A stretch of DNA of 64,000 nucleotides, taken from positions 2,027,488 to 2,091,487 of the forward strand of contig NZ_CP070608.1 of the NCBI RefSeq assembly GCF_017068455.1, read 5' to 3'. This DNA is from Fulvivirga lutea. Lineage in GTDB: Bacteria; Bacteroidota; Bacteroidia; Cytophagales; Cyclobacteriaceae. Positions within the stretch are counted from its first letter, which is position 1. The number at the start of each line of letters is the position of its first letter. A program made the position numbers and the translations under genes. This document shows positions 18,378 to 26,468 of this stretch, in pieces. Under the pieces are notes generated by a model that did not search any database, was not told the origin of the DNA, and saw only the letters and a list, made by a program, of their open reading frames with translations.

Positions 18378-18641
18378 ATGACTATTTACATTAACTCTAC
18401 TTATTCAGGCGAAAGAACAGATGTATTGGAAAGACCAGATAACAATGCAGATTTAAAGAGCTTGCTAAAAGAAACTCTTAACGAGAAAAGTGAGTCAGGA
18501 AAAAATATAAAGTGGATTGATGACAATACGCTAGAAATTAATGGGGTAGCACCGATGGCACTTCACACTTTTGTCTTGAAGGCTGAAGAGTTGGGTAAGG
18601 AGATTAAATATACGAAGAAGACCATCATAGAGATCTCTTAA
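18378..18641 (+). CDS. Small conserved-looking protein in SbtA operon
   Basis: An 87-aa soluble protein without a signal peptide. The predicted order is strand (TIYINSTY), helix (LKSLLKETLNEK), strand (IKWIDDNTLEING), helix (MALHTFVLKAEELGK), strand (IKYTKKTIIEIS). This is a beta-alpha-beta-alpha-beta pattern that could be ferredoxin-like. It has no recognisable PII T-loop. It is first in the operon, 11 bp before the SbtA-type permease, the position where a permease-regulating partner such as SbtB would be expected. Function unknown. Confidence 0.75.
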   Translation: MTIYINSTYSGERTDVLERPDNNADLKSLLKETLNEKSESGKNIKWIDDNTLEINGVAPMALHTFVLKAEELGKEIKYTKKTIIEIS

Positions 18642-18652
18642 TTAGTTCTAGA

Positions 18653-19606
18653 TTGCTAGATAACTTAACAAATCCTGCATTGCTCTTTTTTCTGCTTGGT
18701 ATTTTTGCCTCGCAGGTCAAAAGTGATCTTAAGATACCTGATAACTCTTCAAAGTTCATTTCTATCTATTTACTCCTCTCCATAGGTTTTAAAGGGGGGC
18801 AGGAATTAGCACACTCGGCCTTAGATGGCGAAATAATATGGAGTATGCTTTTGGGAATCTTCTTGGCGCTTATAGTACCTCTGTATACTTTCTTTATTCT
18901 AAAAACAAAACTTAGTATTGATAACGCAGGTGCCATTGCCGCAGCTTATGGTTCAGTAAGTGCCGTTACATTTGTAACGGCAATTTCATTTCTTGACTTT
19001 GAGCAAGTTTCCTATAACGGGCACATGATTGCTGTAATGGCTTTAATGGAGGCTCCTGCCATTATCGTGGGAGTACTTCTCATAAACTTATGTGCAAAGG
19101 AAAAATACACGAATGCTTCAATGCCGAGTATAATTAAGCATTCTTTAAATAATGCTAGTGTACTTCTGATTCTTGGTAGTATGGTCATCGGTTTTCTGGC
19201 GAGCGAAGAACAGGCAGAAGGTATTAGGCCTTTTACAACAGATATTTTCAAAGGGTTTTTAGCGGTATTTCTTCTAGATATGGGAATTACTGCTGGCGCT
19301 CAAATTAAGAGCCTATTTAAAAACGGTGTATTTGTAGTAGTCTTTTCAACAGTCATACCATTCATCAATGGTCTTTTGGCACTTTATTTTGCGTCATTAC
19401 TTACCAATTCAGCCGGCAACATGTTGTTATTTGCTCTATTGGGAGCTAGCGCTTCGTACATCGCGGTACCTGCAGCTATGAAAAATGCAGTTCCTTCAGC
19501 CAACCCGGGTTTGTATTTACCTATGGCTTTGGGCATAACGTTTCCAATTAATGTGATTATTGGAATACCCTTTTACTACATGATCATTACTCACTTCGTC
19601 ATTTAA
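18653..19606 (+). CDS. sbtA: SbtA-type sodium-dependent bicarbonate permease
   Basis: A 317-aa integral membrane protein of the SBT family (PF05982). It has about ten helices in two inverted halves and the family-typical phrases SIGFKGGQEL, AAAYGSVSAVTFVTA, ALMEAPAIIVG and, in the second half, ALLGASASYIAVPAAM. In cyanobacteria SbtA imports bicarbonate with sodium. Homologues occur in heterotrophs, where they may supply carboxylases. The start is TTG at 18653; no closer ATG fits the first helix. It is followed 22 bp later by isocitrate dehydrogenase in the same operon. The substrate assignment is by family only. Confidence 0.85.
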   Translation: MLDNLTNPALLFFLLGIFASQVKSDLKIPDNSSKFISIYLLLSIGFKGGQELAHSALDGEIIWSMLLGIFLALIVPLYTFFILKTKLSIDNAGAIAAAYGSVSAVTFVTAISFLDFEQVSYNGHMIAVMALMEAPAIIVGVLLINLCAKEKYTNASMPSIIKHSLNNASVLLILGSMVIGFLASEEQAEGIRPFTTDIFKGFLAVFLLDMGITAGAQIKSLFKNGVFVVVFSTVIPFINGLLALYFASLLTNSAGNMLLFALLGASASYIAVPAAMKNAVPSANPGLYLPMALGITFPINVIIGIPFYYMIITHFVI

Positions 19607-19628
19607 AAATTACTAAAACAATATTCTT

Positions 19629-21140
19629 ATGAATAATCAAATATTAGAACAACAGGAAAAGAATAATAAAACAAGCCAAGCGGTTAAAATAGCTGTTGCC
19701 AAAGGCGATGGAATTGGCCCTGAAATAATGAACGCCACATTAAAAATAATGCAGGCGGCAGGTGCTAAAATCGAACCTGAGTATATCGAATTGGGTGAGA
19801 AGGCCTATCTATCAGGTCATACATCGGGTATCACACAAGACTCTTGGGATACCATCCACAAGAGCAAGATTATTTTAAAGGCACCCATTACAACGCCTCA
19901 AGGGAAAGGTTATAAAAGCTTAAATGTAACACTAAGAAAATCATTGGCCCTATATGCCAATGTTAGACCCGTAAGCGCTTTGCACCCTTACATTCAAACA
20001 CATTTTCCGGGCATGGATGTGGTGATTATTCGTGAGAATGAAGAAGATCTATATGCAGGAATTGAACACCAGCAAACTCAGGATGTGGTACAGTGTTTAA
20101 AGCTGATCACGCGCCCAGGTTGTGAGCGAATAATCAGGTATGCGTTTGAATATGCCAAAGCATATGGCCGCAAGAAAGTAACTTGTATGGTAAAGGATAA
20201 CATCATGAAACTAACTGACGGTTTATTTCATCAGGTGTTTGATGAAATCGCGGTCGAATATCCTACTATCCAATCTGAAACTCAGATAATTGACATCGGC
20301 TCTGCAAGATTAGCTGCTAAACCTCAGAACTACGATGTGATTGTAACCTCCAATTTGTATGGCGACATTATTTCAGATATCGCAGCTGAAATAGCCGGAT
20401 CGGTAGGCATGGCGGGTTCGGCAAATATAGGTACCAATGTAGCCATGTTTGAGGCCATTCATGGTTCTGCACCTGATATAGCTGGAAAAAATATCGCAAA
20501 TCCATCAGGGTTGCTAAATGCCGCTGTAATGATGCTTGCCCACATAGGTCAGGCGAAAGTGGCCGATAAAATTAAAAATGCCTGGTTAACAACATTAGAG
20601 CATGGCTATCATACGGCTGATATTTACCAGGAAGGTATTAGTAAACATAAAGTATCTACAGATAATTTTGCCGATGAAGTGATAGCAAGGCTCGGTCTGC
20701 AGCCTGAGAACCTTCCTATGAGTGAACTAAGTAAAGGAAATGGAGAAATAAAGATTCCTGCTTATCAGCGCAAGCAGGAAAAGAAAGAGCTTGTTGGAGT
20801 TGATGCATTCATCGATTGGCAAGGGAATGATCCTGAAGAAATAGGCCAGGCATTATCCAACATTGAGGCTTACAAGCTAAAGCTAAAAATGATCACTAAT
20901 AGAGGTGTGAAGGTATATCCGCAAGGGTTAAAAGAAACTTATTGCACCGATCATTGGAGATGCAGGTTCGTGGCGATAGACAGCAAAGCAGATGGTGAAC
21001 CAACGTATCAGCCTGTAAATTTTGAGCAGGTGGTTGACTTATTATCAAAACTAAATAATGCAGGCTTTGATGTAATTAAGACTGAGAACTTATACGAGTT
21101 TGATGGTAGAAGAGGATTTTCATTAGGTCAGGGAGAATAA
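19629..21140 (+). CDS. icd: Isocitrate dehydrogenase, Thermus-type with C-terminal domain
   Basis: A 503-aa decarboxylating isocitrate dehydrogenase of the TCA cycle. The catalytic core (about residues 18-350) has GDGIGPEI, the substrate loop SLNVTLRKSLALYANVRP, RENEEDLYAGIEH and SNLYGDIISDIAAEIAGS. A C-terminal extension (about 390-503; LKMITNRGVKVYP, DHWRCRF, YEFDGRRGF) matches the ~496-aa Thermus-type enzyme. The cofactor motif is HGSAPDIAGKNIANP. Asp283-Ile284 stand where NADP enzymes have Lys-Tyr, and an Ala follows at the E. coli 351 position. That pattern is typical of NAD-dependent relatives, so NAD preference is likely despite common NADP annotation. The gene sits between the permease and a UspA-like gene. 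Confidence 0.93.
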   Translation: MNNQILEQQEKNNKTSQAVKIAVAKGDGIGPEIMNATLKIMQAAGAKIEPEYIELGEKAYLSGHTSGITQDSWDTIHKSKIILKAPITTPQGKGYKSLNVTLRKSLALYANVRPVSALHPYIQTHFPGMDVVIIRENEEDLYAGIEHQQTQDVVQCLKLITRPGCERIIRYAFEYAKAYGRKKVTCMVKDNIMKLTDGLFHQVFDEIAVEYPTIQSETQIIDIGSARLAAKPQNYDVIVTSNLYGDIISDIAAEIAGSVGMAGSANIGTNVAMFEAIHGSAPDIAGKNIANPSGLLNAAVMMLAHIGQAKVADKIKNAWLTTLEHGYHTADIYQEGISKHKVSTDNFADEVIARLGLQPENLPMSELSKGNGEIKIPAYQRKQEKKELVGVDAFIDWQGNDPEEIGQALSNIEAYKLKLKMITNRGVKVYPQGLKETYCTDHWRCRFVAIDSKADGEPTYQPVNFEQVVDLLSKLNNAGFDVIKTENLYEFDGRRGFSLGQGE

Positions 21141-21151
21141 ATAAAAGAACT

Positions 21152-22087
21152 ATGAAGAAAATGCAAAATTGGCTGATAGACTTAAACGCAATTACGTTAG
21201 GTTCGGAAGCCCTGGAAAACATAATGTCGCTTGCTAATCAGCTAAAGCCAAAGACAATACACTTTATTCATGTGGCGAAGAAAGTAGAGCTACCTGCTGA
21301 TCTTAAATCAGAATTCCCTGATTTGCAGCAAGTAGAAATAAAAAGCCAGGCAGAAAAAGTAATGGAACTTGCAGCTTCCGAACTTTCAAAGGAAATTGAA
21401 GTAAGTGTGACAGCCAAAATCGGAGATGTGCTCGCTGAGATTTTAAACGTTGCCACAGAAAACCAGTCGGATTTAATTTTAACAACTTGCTCTGCTTCAG
21501 TAATTACAAGAGTAATAAAAGAAGCACCGTGTCACGTAATGGTTGTTCCTGAAAAGAAAGTAGATGTTAAAAGTATTTTCATTCCCATTGACTTTTCTAA
21601 GCAAACGGAGCTGAGCATGGAACTAGTGAATGCGTTAGATACGAATTTAAGTATTGAGAATGTACAAGCTATTCATTTTTATAAAGATGCATCGTATTAC
21701 ATTCAAAAAGTGTGTGAGTCTCCTTACGAAGTAGAGGAATTGATTAAAGAGAGAATTGAGCTCAATGGCAAGCTAAATACTTATTCAAAACATAAAAGAG
21801 AAAGGTTTACTGCAGACCATTCACATTTAAATGACTTGAAGGTGAGCGACTATAAAGTTTCCAAGGGAATTGATCCCCACAGAGCTGTTAATGAAGCCAT
21901 TCAACAATCTAACAGCCAACTGATAGTTTTGGGAGCGTTTACCAATAAGGAAGATCAACCTGGCTTGTTAGGTAAAGTACCTTATTCAATGAATTTTAAT
22001 GATGATAAATATTATATAGTAGCCAAGGAAGGTGCATTCATAGATGAAAATAAAAGCCTTTTTAAAGCCATTTTAAACTTTGCTTGA
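21152..22087 (+). CDS. Universal stress protein-like protein, two-domain
   Basis: A 311-aa protein with two Usp-like alpha/beta halves (about 1-140 and 145-300). The first ends in TTCSASVITRVIKEAPCHVMVV and the second begins FIPIDFSKQTELSMEL. The ATP-binding G-x2-G-x9-G signature is poorly kept in both halves, so ATP binding is doubtful. It is last in the bicarbonate permease/icd operon, 11 bp after icd, followed by a clear terminator. It is probably a regulatory or stress partner of the operon; no direct evidence. Confidence 0.8.
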   Translation: MKKMQNWLIDLNAITLGSEALENIMSLANQLKPKTIHFIHVAKKVELPADLKSEFPDLQQVEIKSQAEKVMELAASELSKEIEVSVTAKIGDVLAEILNVATENQSDLILTTCSASVITRVIKEAPCHVMVVPEKKVDVKSIFIPIDFSKQTELSMELVNALDTNLSIENVQAIHFYKDASYYIQKVCESPYEVEELIKERIELNGKLNTYSKHKRERFTADHSHLNDLKVSDYKVSKGIDPHRAVNEAIQQSNSQLIVLGAFTNKEDQPGLLGKVPYSMNFNDDKYYIVAKEGAFIDENKSLFKAILNFA

Positions 22088-22113
22088 TTCAATAAGGTGA
22101 TGTTTGAAGTAAG

Positions 22114-22139
22114 GGCAGTCATTTATTGACTGCCTTTTT
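22114..22139 (+). terminator. Intrinsic terminator of the permease-icd-usp operon
   Basis: Stem GGCAGTCA (22114-22121) pairs with TGACTGCC (22127-22134), with a TTTAT loop, followed by TTTTT. It lies 27 bp after the stop of the Usp-like gene. Confidence 0.85.
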
Positions 22140-22199
22140 CAATTAATTTTCTAATTCTCAAAACATTTTAATCGCATTATCGTTAAACGTATATCGTAA

Positions 22200-22218
22200 A
22201 TAATAGTAATACTATTAT
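22200..22218. promoter_or_regulatory. Candidate operator of the TetR/export operon
   Basis: A perfect inverted repeat ATAATAGT-AAT-ACTATTAT spans the region 35 bp before the TetR start. Its size and position suit autoregulation by the TetR protein. It is wholly A/T apart from one G:C pair, so it could be coincidental. Confidence 0.4.
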
Positions 22219-22252
22219 AAAATAGAGTTCAAGTTTTATCTTTAAGAGTACA

Positions 22253-22927
22253 ATGGCTGTATTACAATTATTAATGAGCGATAAGCTTTTTCTTCGCGAT
22301 CCGCAGGAAACGGAGCTGGGAAGGAAAATCCTTCAAGAAGGTATTGCTATGATTGATGAGCTTGGCTTTGAAAAGTTTACCTTCAAAAAGCTAGCTGCAA
22401 AAATTGAATCAACAGAGGCATCTATTTACCGCTATTTTGAGAATAAACATAAACTCCTGGTATATCTGATAGCCTGGTACTGGAATTGGCTTGAGTACAA
22501 AATCGATTATGGAACTCAGAACATAGATGACCCCATTCAAAAACTTGAAATTGCATTGCGTATAGTTTCTGAAGATAAAAAGCAGGATAGTTCATTTCCT
22601 CAAATTGACGAAGAGGCCTTATACAGAATTGTTAAAGTAGAATCTGACAAAACCTACCTTACAAAGCAGGTGGATAGTGATAATAAGGAAGGGTTATTCA
22701 GAGGTTATAAATCATTATGTACCAGAATTGCTTCATATATTAAAGAATATAACCCAAATTACGGGCATCCAAATTCATTAATCAGTACGGTTTTGCAGGC
22801 GGCACATCATCAGTTATTTTATGCCGAGCATCTACCGGCCTTAACTGACTTGAAATGTGACGAAAACATTCACGAACAAAGCAAACTCTTCCTAACGGAT
22901 ATGGTTCTTAAAACGATCAAAGCTTAA
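22253..22927 (+). CDS. TetR family transcriptional regulator of export operon
   Basis: A 224-aa protein with an N-terminal TetR-type HTH (about residues 20-70; FEKFTFKKLAAKIESTEASIYRYFENKHKLL in parts) and a helical ligand-binding domain with aromatic WYWNWLEYK. An alternative start is M8 (22274). Its stop is 3 bp before the ABC transporter gene, so it heads the TetR-ABC-HlyD-TolC operon and probably represses it until a substrate is bound. Confidence 0.9.
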   Translation: MAVLQLLMSDKLFLRDPQETELGRKILQEGIAMIDELGFEKFTFKKLAAKIESTEASIYRYFENKHKLLVYLIAWYWNWLEYKIDYGTQNIDDPIQKLEIALRIVSEDKKQDSSFPQIDEEALYRIVKVESDKTYLTKQVDSDNKEGLFRGYKSLCTRIASYIKEYNPNYGHPNSLISTVLQAAHHQLFYAEHLPALTDLKCDENIHEQSKLFLTDMVLKTIKA

Positions 22928-22930
22928 TCC

Positions 22931-25102
22931 ATGAACAGTAATCAGATAATTCAAATCATACGTGATTCAGCTAATCTCTTAAAGCAAGATTTCGATGGAT
23001 TAGCGCTGAGCGATATAGACTCGAGCCCAAGAAACTATGAGCGTTTAGAACTAGCAGAGTTCAAAAGAGACCTTATTGAAGCTGCCAACAAGCAGCGTAT
23101 TATATATCTGGATAATCAGCTTCCTTACGATGAGTTCACCACCTTTATTCAGCAAGTTGAGATTCCCATCGTTGCGTTTGAAGATAGTGGAAAGGATTTA
23201 GTACCGATTATTCTCTACAAGCGAAATAGAGAACTTCAAGTTCTTCGTTTGGGTAAAGATGTTTCTCACACATTCGATTACGATCAAGAGTATTGCAAAA
23301 AGCTTTATCAGGAAGATGGCAAGGTTCAATTCATGGGTGTATTCTCTTACCAAAGTTTGGTGAGTGACGATCCTGAAGATGGCGAAGAGACAAGAAAGTT
23401 AAATCCGGTGCAGAGGTTGATCCGTCTTCTTTCTGAAGAGAAAAAAGATATTTTCTACATCTATGTATATGCAGTGTTGGTGGGTCTCATCAGTTTAACG
23501 CTGCCATTGGGTATTCAGGCTACAGTTTCACTAATATCTGGTGGTGTAGTATTTAGTTCTGTTTACGTACTTATAGGGTTAGTAATAGCAGGCGTAATGG
23601 CCACAGGAGGTTTGCAGGTAATGCAGATTACATTGGTGGAATACTTGCAAAGGCGGGTATTTACTAAAGCGGCATTTGAATTTGCTTTTAGAGTACCTCG
23701 TATAAAGGCCGAGGCTTTATTAAAGTACTATCCGCCAGAACTCATGAACCGCTTTTTTGACGTGCTTACCATTCAAAAAGGGTTACCAAAGTTATTGATA
23801 GACTTATCGGCAGGGGTTATTCAAATTGCCTTTGGCTTGTTATTACTTTCATTCTATCACCCGTTTTTCGTGTTTTTCAGTTTGGTGTTAGTGGGTAACC
23901 TTGTGATGATTTTCTACTTCACAGGGCCAAAAGGATTGCAGTCATCCATCAAAGAATCAAAATATAAATATAAGGTTGTGTATTGGTTAGAGGAGCTGGC
24001 AAGAACAATCAACTCCTTTAAACTCTCAGGAAATACCCCTTTGCCAATTAGGAAAACAGATTACAATGTAAACAACTACTTAAGAAACAGAAAGGCCCAC
24101 TTCGGTATATTAATAAGTCAGTATGCATTTATCCTGCTTTTTAAAGCACTTGTTACTGGTGGGTTATTAATAATCGGTACCATCTTGGTGATTCAAAGAG
24201 AAATAACCTTGGGTCAGTTTGTAGCATCTGAGGTAATCATCATTTTAACACTAAGTTCTGTTGAGAAAATTATCATGTATATGGATGTAGTATATGATAT
24301 GCTTACGGCTGTTGATAAAATTTCTCAGGTAACAGATTTGCCATTAGAAAAGAGTGGCGGTATGGATATACCTACAAATAAGGGAAAAGGATTTAATGTA
24401 AGGGTTAAAGACTTAAAATATAAATTCCCGGGTTCTAGTGGCTATGCATTAAACAATGTAAACATTAATATCCAAAGTGGTGAGCGAGTCTGTATTTCAG
24501 GAGGTGGAGGATCGGGTAAAACCGTGTTTACGAATACCATTGCAGGCCTTAATATGAATTATGAAGGTATCATCACAATGGATAATTACTCATTAAGAGA
24601 CTTAGATGTAACCAATTTGAGAGATAAGATTGGCAAAAATGTAAGTCAGGAAGATATTTTTGAGGGCACTATCATTGAGAATATTTTATTGTCAAAGCCA
24701 CATGCAAAATCTGAAGATGCAATGTGGGCTATTGAGAAGGTTGGCATTGCCGATGCAATTCATAATATGCCTGAGGGGCTGGATACTCAAATGCTTAGTG
24801 GCGGCAAGGGCCTTTCAAATGGTTTGGTGAATAAAATAATTCTGGCAAGATGTTTAGCGAAGCATCCTAGTTTGTTGATATTGAATGACTTTTTTAATGA
24901 CTTCTTAAAGAGCGAACGATTAGCACTAATAAGTATGCTGGCAGATAAAGAAAATTCATGGACTTTAATAGTTGTTTCCAATGATCCAGTGATCATGGCT
25001 GCATGCGACAGAGTTATTCTAATGGAAGATGGAACAATAAAGACAGAAGGCCCGTTTGAGGACCTGGTTAAATCTGATGAGTTAAGTAAAATCATTAATT
25101 AA
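22931..25102 (+). CDS. ABC exporter (type I secretion-like) with degenerate nucleotide-binding domain
   Basis: A 723-aa fused ABC exporter. The soluble N-terminal region (about 1-165) lacks recognisable C39 peptidase catalytic residues. A membrane domain follows (about 175-470; first helix IYVYAVLVGLISLTLPLG), then a nucleotide-binding domain (about 495-720). Walker A is intact (GGGGSGKT, 524-531), as is the Q-loop (VSQED). The signature is LSGGKGLSNG. The Walker B aspartate is Asn652 (LLILND), the catalytic Glu is Asp653, and the H-loop His is Asn684 (VVSNDP). ATP hydrolysis is therefore probably slow or altered. With the HlyD and TolC partners just downstream it should form an envelope-spanning exporter; the substrate is unknown. 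Confidence 0.9.
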   Translation: MNSNQIIQIIRDSANLLKQDFDGLALSDIDSSPRNYERLELAEFKRDLIEAANKQRIIYLDNQLPYDEFTTFIQQVEIPIVAFEDSGKDLVPIILYKRNRELQVLRLGKDVSHTFDYDQEYCKKLYQEDGKVQFMGVFSYQSLVSDDPEDGEETRKLNPVQRLIRLLSEEKKDIFYIYVYAVLVGLISLTLPLGIQATVSLISGGVVFSSVYVLIGLVIAGVMATGGLQVMQITLVEYLQRRVFTKAAFEFAFRVPRIKAEALLKYYPPELMNRFFDVLTIQKGLPKLLIDLSAGVIQIAFGLLLLSFYHPFFVFFSLVLVGNLVMIFYFTGPKGLQSSIKESKYKYKVVYWLEELARTINSFKLSGNTPLPIRKTDYNVNNYLRNRKAHFGILISQYAFILLFKALVTGGLLIIGTILVIQREITLGQFVASEVIIILTLSSVEKIIMYMDVVYDMLTAVDKISQVTDLPLEKSGGMDIPTNKGKGFNVRVKDLKYKFPGSSGYALNNVNINIQSGERVCISGGGGSGKTVFTNTIAGLNMNYEGIITMDNYSLRDLDVTNLRDKIGKNVSQEDIFEGTIIENILLSKPHAKSEDAMWAIEKVGIADAIHNMPEGLDTQMLSGGKGLSNGLVNKIILARCLAKHPSLLILNDFFNDFLKSERLALISMLADKENSWTLIVVSNDPVIMAACDRVILMEDGTIKTEGPFEDLVKSDELSKIIN

Positions 25103-25106
25103 TGCC

Positions 25107-26468
25107 ATGAACTTAAAAGACGAGCTTACTGACAATCAACTTTATACGTTAAAGATACTTAAAACACCAAGTGCAGGTAGAGCTTTGGCCAGATGGCTAA
25201 TGGGTCTGTCTGGGTTGTTTTTCATTCTACTTTTTCTCCCATGGCAGCAGAATATCAGAGGTACTGGAAAGGTAACAGCCTTTACACCTGGCAATAGGCC
25301 TCAGACTGTCGAATCGGCAATTCCAGGTAGAATTTCCAGTTGGAATATTAGGGAAGGACAGTTTGTGAATAAGGGAGACACCATTGTTACTTTAAGTGAA
25401 ATAAAAGATAAGTTCTTTGATCCTAATTTACTAACCAGGTTATCGGAACAGGTAGAGGCCAAAAGGAGCAGCATAGAATCTAAAAGATTGAAAGCTGAGG
25501 CCTTAAAAACGCAAATTAAAGCCTTAAGAAGTGCATTGGACGTAAAGTACAAACAGGCTCAGAACAAACTAAAGCAAACGGAATTAAAGCTTGTAAGTGA
25601 TAGCGTTGATTATGAAGCTGAGCAAATCCGATTTAGAAACTTTGAAAGTCAATACGCCAGAAATAAGACTTTATTTGAAGCAGGAAACATTGCATTGACT
25701 AAATATCAGGATATAGAGTCCAAGTATCAGGAATCTAAAATGAAGGTGGTTTCTTCTGAAAATAAATTTTTACAAACAAAGGCCGAACTTATTAATGCTC
25801 AAGTAAACCTGGCTGGTGTACAGGCCGAATATCAGGATAAAATCAGTAAGTCTGAGTCTGAATTAAATGCAACTTTAGCAAGTTTATACGAATCTGAAGG
25901 AGATTTATCAAAAACGCGTAACGAGTTTGCAAACATGCAAATTAGGAATGACCAATATCAATTAATTGCTCCGCAATCTGGTTATGTGGTTAAAGCCATG
26001 CAAGCAGGTATTGGCGAGACAATAAAAGAGGGAGAAGCTGTAGTTACCATAATGCCGGAAAACCCGGATATGGCGGTGGAAATGTATGTTAAAGCTATGG
26101 ATGTTCCACTATTGTCAAAAGGACGAAAAGTGAGGGTTGAATTTGATGGGTGGCCAGCGCTGCAAGTGTCAGGATGGCCAAGTGTATCGGTAGGTACATT
26201 TGGTGGCGAGGTGCAGGTAATTGACTTTGTAAATAGCAGGGCCGGTGAGTTTAGAATATTAGTGACCCCTGATCCTGAAGATGAGCCATGGCCATCAATA
26301 CTCAGGATAGGCTCAGGTACCAAAGGTTGGGTAATGTTGGATGATGTGCCTATTTGGTATGAAATCTGGCGAAACCTGAATGGCTTCCCTCCAAGCTTAT
26401 ATGAAGAGCCGCTGGATTTGGATTCTCAGAAAGCGAAAGAAACAGTTGAAAAGAAAACCACAAAATGA
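25107..26468 (+). CDS. HlyD-family periplasmic adaptor (membrane fusion protein)
   Basis: A 453-aa protein with one N-terminal transmembrane helix (LMGLSGLFFILLFLPW), a split lipoyl/barrel-sandwich domain (GRISSWNIREGQFVNKGDTIVTL and later APQSGYVVKAMQAGIGETIKEG, in parts), a long alpha-helical hairpin between them (about residues 120-285) and a C-terminal beta-barrel (VEMYVKAMDVPLLSKGRKVRVEFDGWPA region). It bridges the inner-membrane ABC exporter to the TolC-like channel. It starts 4 bp after the ABC stop and overlaps the TolC gene by 4 bp. Confidence 0.92.
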   Translation: MNLKDELTDNQLYTLKILKTPSAGRALARWLMGLSGLFFILLFLPWQQNIRGTGKVTAFTPGNRPQTVESAIPGRISSWNIREGQFVNKGDTIVTLSEIKDKFFDPNLLTRLSEQVEAKRSSIESKRLKAEALKTQIKALRSALDVKYKQAQNKLKQTELKLVSDSVDYEAEQIRFRNFESQYARNKTLFEAGNIALTKYQDIESKYQESKMKVVSSENKFLQTKAELINAQVNLAGVQAEYQDKISKSESELNATLASLYESEGDLSKTRNEFANMQIRNDQYQLIAPQSGYVVKAMQAGIGETIKEGEAVVTIMPENPDMAVEMYVKAMDVPLLSKGRKVRVEFDGWPALQVSGWPSVSVGTFGGEVQVIDFVNSRAGEFRILVTPDPEDEPWPSILRIGSGTKGWVMLDDVPIWYEIWRNLNGFPPSLYEEPLDLDSQKAKETVEKKTTK

